From NCBI GenBank assembly GCA_027625915.1, contig JANTQA010000012.1:5540501-5604500 (forward strand): a DNA stretch of 64,000 bases. Direction: 5' to 3'. This document shows, in pieces, positions 58,701 to 64,000 of the stretch (position 1 is its first letter; every line of letters starts with the position of its first letter). Position numbers and translations under genes: made by a program. Source of the stretch: Anaeramoeba flamelloides (taxonomy: Eukaryota > Metamonada > Anaeramoebidae). The notes under the pieces are model-generated. The model worked only from the letters and a program-made list of their open reading frames with translations, did not search any database and was not told the origin of the DNA.

Positions 58701-61700
58701 TAGATTTTACTTAATTCTTTTGAATTCTGAAGAAGCGCCGTTAGGTTTTTTTTTATTTCATAAATAAAAACAAAATTACTGAGATTTTCTTTTTATTTCT
58801 TAAATTAGAAAAAACTGCCATTAGGTTTTCCATAATTTAAAAGAATTGAGTTAAATCTTTGATTTTTCTCTATTCTTTTGAATTATGGAAAACCTAGGCA
58901 CTTGATGGCACTCGGCAGCTCTTCGGCACTTTACCTACTCTATTGCACTTTAAAAAAAATATCTTACAATAATAAAAAATCAAAATCCATTTATTTAAAA
59001 CCCAAAGAAATTTAAATTATCCGTCCAAGTTTAGAAATTCTAAAATCCTGGGGATTTGCTAAAATAGATATTATTTTGTTATAAAAAAAATTCAAATATT
59101 AATTTTGATCTTTATAGTTTAAAATATGAGCATGAAGAAATAATAAAAAATATTGATCATTTTATCCTGATATTGCCCTTCGTATGAAAAAAATAGATTA
59201 ATATTTCTAAATCAATCAAAAGAATTCAATGAATTAATTTTAAACCAGAGATAATTCGAAATTACTTTCATTAATTAATAATCTGAAAATCGTAGATTTT
59301 ACAATTAAATTTCATTTCATAAATTTAAACTGTTTTTCAGTAAAAAGCTCCCCAGTTATAATGGAGAATTACATGTTTTTAAAGGACTTGAATAGATATC
59401 TGAAGAAAAAATTTAATTTTGGAAATTTTCAAAATGGAAATCATTTTTTCTCATTCTGATTTTTTCTTTTATTTCTATTTTTTATTGATACTTAATTATT
59501 TTGCAAAAATTTTTTTTTATCGAAAGATCTATAGTATTTAATAAAAATGTGTTATTCTAAGGTTATTGAAACAGTGAAAATTATTGTAGAAAAAATCATA
59601 TTGATTTATATTAAAATTTTCTTTGATTTTTAATAGATCAAAATGAACATTCTTGTTTTGTTTCAATTATTCCTAAAGAATTTGGGGTTTTTCTATTTTT
59701 AAGAAAATATTTTGTTGTTTATAATATATTTCATATGGTATCAGCTATTCTCTGATTACGTATTATTCTACTTATTTCTTATTTGCCCTTCAAAGGTCAT
59801 TGATAAAAAATATTTGATATTTGGAAATAATTTGCTGGGCCACTTTGACCCAAACAAAGTTTAAAAGGCAGGAGCAATCAAGTTTTAAGATTTTCTAGTA
59901 CTTTGCTGTTTTGTTCGGAAAAAAATTAGTTTTTCCTAATAAAAACTTGAAATCTATTATTATTGGTGAATAAGTGTAAATTACACTATAAATGTCCTTT
60001 TACTTAAATTTCCTCAATGGTAATTTAAGCGTAAAATCATAGATTTCACCATTATTCATGAGAAGGACATACACCAAAATTATTTTTATGTTTAAAAAGC
60101 AAAATCAAAAAATTGAAAAGTGAAAAAAGAAATTTAAAAGAAATTTAAAAAGGGTTTATAAGAAGCAATTGGTTAAAAATCATAAAAAAAAAAACCAATG
60201 CTATCTTTTAATTAAGAACACCCAAAATCACAGCCACGATACTTTTGGTAAATTTCCTTTAGTTTGATAGATGATCATGAATGTTTATTTTGGAGGTAGT
60301 TATTTAATTGCCTGTTATTTCTTTTTTAGTTTTTGATCTCTAATTTGCTTTAATCCATTGGGTATTTTTTTACTTGTATTTTTATTTTTTATTTTCAAGT
60401 TACTCATATTGTCATGTTTCAGTGTCTCAGTGTTAACAAGTAACCACTTGATCTTTTTCCTTTGTAACTCTTCTTCCCAATATAAAGAAAGATTCAGCCA
60501 GTGAAAAAATGGAAAAAAATAATAACTTAAAATCTAGAGACCTAACTACATTTAGAGTGTAATTTATTCTTTTTTAATAATAAAAAACTTTTTTCATCTT
60601 TTTTTGATTTTAAAAGTCAATTGAAAAAAGTGTGAACAAAAAGTTTTTCAATAAAGAATACCTAAAATAGGTTTATTGAAGTTGGTTTTCTTTTTTAAAG
60701 ATAATTTTAAAAACTTTTTTTGGATGCAATTTCTGAAAATGATGTTATTATGGTTTGGTTTTTGCATATTTTTAAATTAAATATAAAGTTAGTCTGTTTT
60801 CTGAAAGAAAACCTGTAGTCTTTTCTAAAAAAATATGATGTCTTATTGCAAAATCGGTCAAATTAGTAATTTTCAGTGTTAAAACAATAAGTTTTCAAAA
60901 GATTTCGGTGTATTGTTCTATTTCTTCTTTTAAACTATTTTCTAAAATTTATTCCTTTCACTTTTTTAAAATTACTTTAAAACCATTCTTTAAAGACGAT
61001 CAGATCTTTTATTTGGTTCGTTTTCTTTTAAAAGAAATTCACAATTTTAAGTTACAGCTATTTTAAAAAAGTGAGACTTTTTTGAAAACTTTTATCCAGT
61101 TTTCTATTTTAAAAAAGTAAAAAACTTTAGTAAAACTTTTTGAGAGTTTTGTGTTTTGAAAAAAATAAAATCTTTGTCAAGAATTTAAACTTTTTAGAAG
61201 TTTTCAATTTTAATAAAGTGTGGATTTTTTCAAAAAAAGTGCCTTTCTTTCCCTCCCCAACCTCTACCTTGCATTTAAAGGTTTATCCCTCACTTTTTTA
61301 AAATGGCTGTAAAATTAAACTTAACGCTTTGTTCATTGAATTGGAAATTTTTAAAGCGAGAAAAAGAATTTTAAAAGATTTCTTATCAAGGGACAATAAA
61401 AGATCGTTCATTTTGTTGTTTTTTTTTTTTTCTGATTAGTAAAAGACATTTTTTGAAGGTATAAGGAAAGATCCTTTGTTTACGTCAATCGAGTATTTGA
61501 AATTTTAAATATTCGGGCTGATTTTAATTGCAAAAAGAAAAAGAATGTTTGTTTTTATTTTTTTTTGAGTTTTTTTATTAAAAAAGAATGATTTACCATC
61601 TGTTTCATCACTTAAGGTAACATCCATATAAGCGTAATTTAATCCAATTTCATTTTCTTCATCTTTTTTTTTCATATATTTTGACAAAAGGCGTGATTTC

Positions 61701-62139
61701 CCTGAATTTTGATCACCTTTGATTGCAAGAGATTAAAAATAAAAAACATTAAAAAAGAATGATTAAAAAAAAAAAAAAAAAAAAAAAAAAGAAAGTTAAT
61801 TTTTTAGGTTAAAAAAAAAAAAAATAAAGCTTTGTTTTGTGACAAAGAAAACTTGTGTTGAAAAACTCTCAACATACCAACAATTAATAACGTAGATGAT
61901 TTTTTAGTCTTTGTTTTTCTTGTACTTCCTTTAAGAAATTCTTCCCAATTAATTGTAGGCTGAACAATTGTTTCTGATTCTGTTTTGTCCAATGTTTGTT
62001 TGCTTGTTTGTTTATTGATTGAATTCATAAAGCCCTCAAAATTTAGATTGTTTGGTTGCTCTTCTTTTTTTGTTTCTTCTTCGATCTCGATTTCGATCTC
62101 GATTTCTTTTTCTTCTTTTTTCTTTGATGTTTCGGTCAT
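55754..62139 (-). CDS. Cytoplasmic dynein light intermediate chain, 5 exons
   Basis: LIC binds the dynein heavy chain and links it to cargo adaptors. Predicted exons are 62139-61878, 61716-61597, 57620-57108, 56787-56422 and 56217-55754, giving 574 residues (human LIC1 has 523). All introns are GT-AG and phase 1. An acidic N-terminus leads to TLLIVG, and the first junction completes the P-loop GDQNSGKSRLL. Next come ESRIDVWELNG and ICLDMTKPWKIYDSLQKWMD (human DMSRPWTALDSLQKWAS), KYNYGVPFIVSITKSD, IRRICYNYGSALIYTS (across junction 3) and VIERDQLFVPIGWDRDKKI (human VVEKDAVFIPAGWDNDKKI). The C-terminal linker holds about twelve FDKK-type repeats. The protein ends DIEVFFNKFLNRD, like the adaptor-binding helix FFNSLLSKK of LIC1. 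Every junction matches the family alignment. Confidence 0.9.
55884..56034 (-). repeat. 12-bp coding tandem array (FDKK repeats)
   Basis: Nine FDKK units in a row, then FDKT, FDKK and FDKF, in the linker of the dynein light intermediate chain. The third codon bases vary (AAG or AAA, TTT or TTC), so the array is not brand new. Confidence 0.85.
56788..57107 (-). other. Intron 3 of the dynein LIC gene with an exon-like block
   Basis: It runs from GTAAAATC to TTAATTAATAG. Inside, from about 57066 after TTTTTTTACAG, a frame reads KKVSTKSILSNVLPKLMKRV and on to KTFGHQFFEK. The block does not belong to LIC, because direct joining of exons 3 and 4 restores the family sequence. Confidence 0.6.
57916..58035. 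mobile_element. MITE-like element L
   Basis: Inverted ends: AACTTGATCCCAGTGTAAGG on the left and, reversed, AGTTGATCCCATCACAAGGC on the right. It is less A/T-rich than its surroundings. No coding frame. Confidence 0.55.
58350..58950. repeat. Multi-hairpin repeat C, copy 4
   Basis: Both ends carry AAGTGCC-type iterons facing inward: GAAGTGCCTTCAAGTGCTGC on the left and GCACTTGATGGCACTCGG on the right. Between them lie at least four palindromes, including arms of TTTAGAAATCAACCGAAAAT, CCAAAATTTAAAAGAATAG and CCATAATTTAAAAGAATTG. This copy is the most symmetrical and looks like a foldback element. Confidence 0.7.
59190..59270 (+). pseudogene. Decayed coding-like fragment
   Basis: It shares AGATTAATA, AAAAGAA and AATGAATTAATTTTAAA words in order with 31228-31354. 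It is interrupted, and its parent is unknown. Confidence 0.3.
59925..60065 (-). repeat. Repeat H, copy 2
   Basis: The reverse complement has GATTTTACGCTTAAATTACC, a small palindrome, then TATAGTGTAATTTACAC and AATAATAAT, as in 31950-32085. Confidence 0.6.
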
Positions 62140-64000
62140 GATAAATAAAAAAAAATTAAAACCTTTTTCGGAAAGAGAAAAAAAGAAAAAAATGATTGTT
62201 TGAATGGATCGACCAATGTTATCTCTAAGTTGGTTTCTAATTTTGTTCTTTTATAGAAATAGGGTCTCCTATCATATTTCAGTCTGTGAAATTTATGTTC
62301 TAAATAGAAGGGTTATTCTGTAAAGCAAACTCTTACTCAGAGGCATACTAACAGTTCTAAGTTTTCTAAAAAGATGTTGATCATCATATTCTCAATTAAA
62401 CAGGTCTGGATAAAAGTGAAACAAGATTTTGCTGGTGAATTATTTTTTTGTTTTGAGAAAAAATCAATTATTACCATATGTTTGGTTGGAAATTATCTTT
62501 TTTTTACAAAAGAAAGAAATCAATTTTTAGGGAATCGATGAATTGATTTTTTGAATATATCAACCGTAAAATAACTTGACAGTAATCAGGCTTCAGTCTC
62601 AATGAGATAAGATAGAATAAAAAAGAGTATTATATCACCTCTTTATTACAAAAAAAGGAAAAACATTTTTTTAAATAATAACTTTTAAAATTGAATTCAC
62701 CAACAAACATTTTTGACAACGAAATTAAAGATAGATTATTATAAAAATCATAATTATTGAGCAGGAAGCATCCTCCTTTCAATTAAAACAAACATTATTT
62801 CTTTTTTCTAGAAGACTTACACATTAAAAGTGCAAAGAAATGAACAATAAACCATAAATATAACATTGTGTTTTAAAGTTTTTTGATAGAAAAGAAATTT
62901 GATAAATTATGGATCAAATGTGAAAGTTTATTTCCAAAAATTTGCATTTAGTGAAAAAATTTCATTCTTAAATAAACTCTAAATTTTTTTTTTCTACATT
63001 TGAAATATTTCAATATTTTTCACAAATCCAATTCATAATTTGATTATTTCTAAAAAAAATTTTGAGTTTAAACCTCAAAATGGATTTAGATGTAGTTTAT
63101 ATTATGAATTTTTAAATTATATGTGATAGAGGAACAAAAAGAAAAAAAAATAACAATTTTTCATCTCAAACTTTGATTTTTAGATTTTGATATTGGTTTT
63201 TTTAAATAGAGTTATATTTATATTATAATTCTCATGGAACAAATCTAAGAAATTATACACGAAATCAGCTTAAAGAGATCAATGTTTAACCTGTGATTCT
63301 TTATATAATATGGCAATAGGCCTAAAGTATGCTAAAGAACTCAAATTTAAGGAGTATTTGTCAATTTTTTTTAAGGGGGGTATTTACAGATAATGATAAC
63401 GAAATTCAAAGTTTTAATGTATAAAATTTAAATAAAATTAAAGTTACAAAATTGTTTTTTATATTTTCTAAAAAAAATAATATTTGCAGAATAAATGGAA
63501 ACAATTTTTACTTCATCTTCATTTTTTCCTCTTTTTTAAAAGATGACAAATTACAACCTACTACTTTGGAAATTCTATTCATAAAACCTAAATGAAGTGA
63601 AATGAACGGAAATTTTTTTCACATTTGTTTTATACAGAATGGTATTTCCAAGATAAAGAAAGTTTAATTTTTTTAATATATTAAAATCTTGTTTATATGT
63701 TGAAATTTCCTTTTAAAATTGGTTATTTTTAAGCAATACTAACTCTTATTTATTTTTTTACCAAACGTAATAGAGTAATTATTTATCAATGGATATAATT
63801 AGACCCATGATACACAAAACATATTAATCAGTATTCGGAAATTATTTTTAATTTTTAAAAGAATTCATTATTACCAATTATAAACTATCTATAATAACAA
63901 TTGTCCCATTAAAAATCAAATTTTAAATAAAAATATTTTTAATAATTGAAGTTATCTATTATTATATAAAAATTTAGATTTTAATATTCAATACTATACT
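62140..64000. other. Upstream of the dynein gene, no gene seen
   Basis: It holds the promoter side of the dynein LIC gene and A/T-rich sequence without a supported frame. It ends in a truncated element A. Confidence 0.55.
63881..64000 (-). mobile_element. MITE-like element A, copy 3 (cut by window end)
   Basis: It begins TAAACTATCTATAATAACAA, and its reverse complement follows copies 1 and 2 (ATAATAGATAACTTCAATTA, TTAAAATTTGATTTTTAATG). Confidence 0.65.

Larger units (their letters stand above)
57621..61596 (-). other. Intron 2 of the dynein LIC gene, about 4 kb
   Basis: It starts GTAAATC and ends TTTTTATAG. It carries MITE-like element L, multi-hairpin repeat C copy 4, repeat H copy 2 and a decayed coding-like fragment near 59190-59270. 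No further LIC exon is needed, because the proteins joined on either side align without a gap. Confidence 0.75.

Overview
The window is about three-quarters A+T, with long poly-A/poly-T tracts, GT-AG introns, and proteins carrying very long Lys-Glu, Ser and Asn runs. It is nuclear DNA of a eukaryotic microbe. The Lys-Glu tracts and a BTB/RCC1-like protein fit an amoeboid protist such as Anaeramoeba. That placement is inference, not proven here.

Layout. Minus strand: a PUS1-type tRNA pseudouridine synthase runs off the left edge (1-882), followed by a CRT10-like WD40 protein (3770-7081). Plus strand: an unrecognised basic protein broken by a poly-A frameshift (10481-12002). Minus: GET1/WRB, receptor of tail-anchored protein insertion (16159-16746). 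Plus: a divergent eEF1A paralog (21260-22741), then a three-exon gene (27058-33033) that joins ubiquitin-binding-like repeats, RING and IBR zinc domains and a PARP6/8-like ADP-ribosyltransferase. Minus: a vWA/alpha-kinase-like protein with a degenerate catalytic loop (38200-41358), a BTB/BACK protein fused to a glutamine-amidotransferase-like domain (45258-50121), and a five-exon dynein light intermediate chain (55754-62139).

The genes do not form a pathway. They are separate housekeeping or regulatory genes: tRNA modification, ER protein insertion, dynein motor, ubiquitin/ADP-ribose signalling. Three are interrupted by frame changes lying in poly-A tracts of the coding strand, which points to homopolymer length errors in the assembly or to real decay.

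The gene-poor spaces and the large introns hold many short inverted-repeat elements (MITE-like) of at least ten families, some with TA target duplications and one nested in another. They also hold an unusual multi-hairpin repeat family (13.8, 28.5, 34.3, 52.5 and 58.4 kb) with AAGTGCC iterons. Several gene-like fragments lie beside or between these repeats. I saw no rRNA, tRNA, CRISPR or recognisable retroelement.
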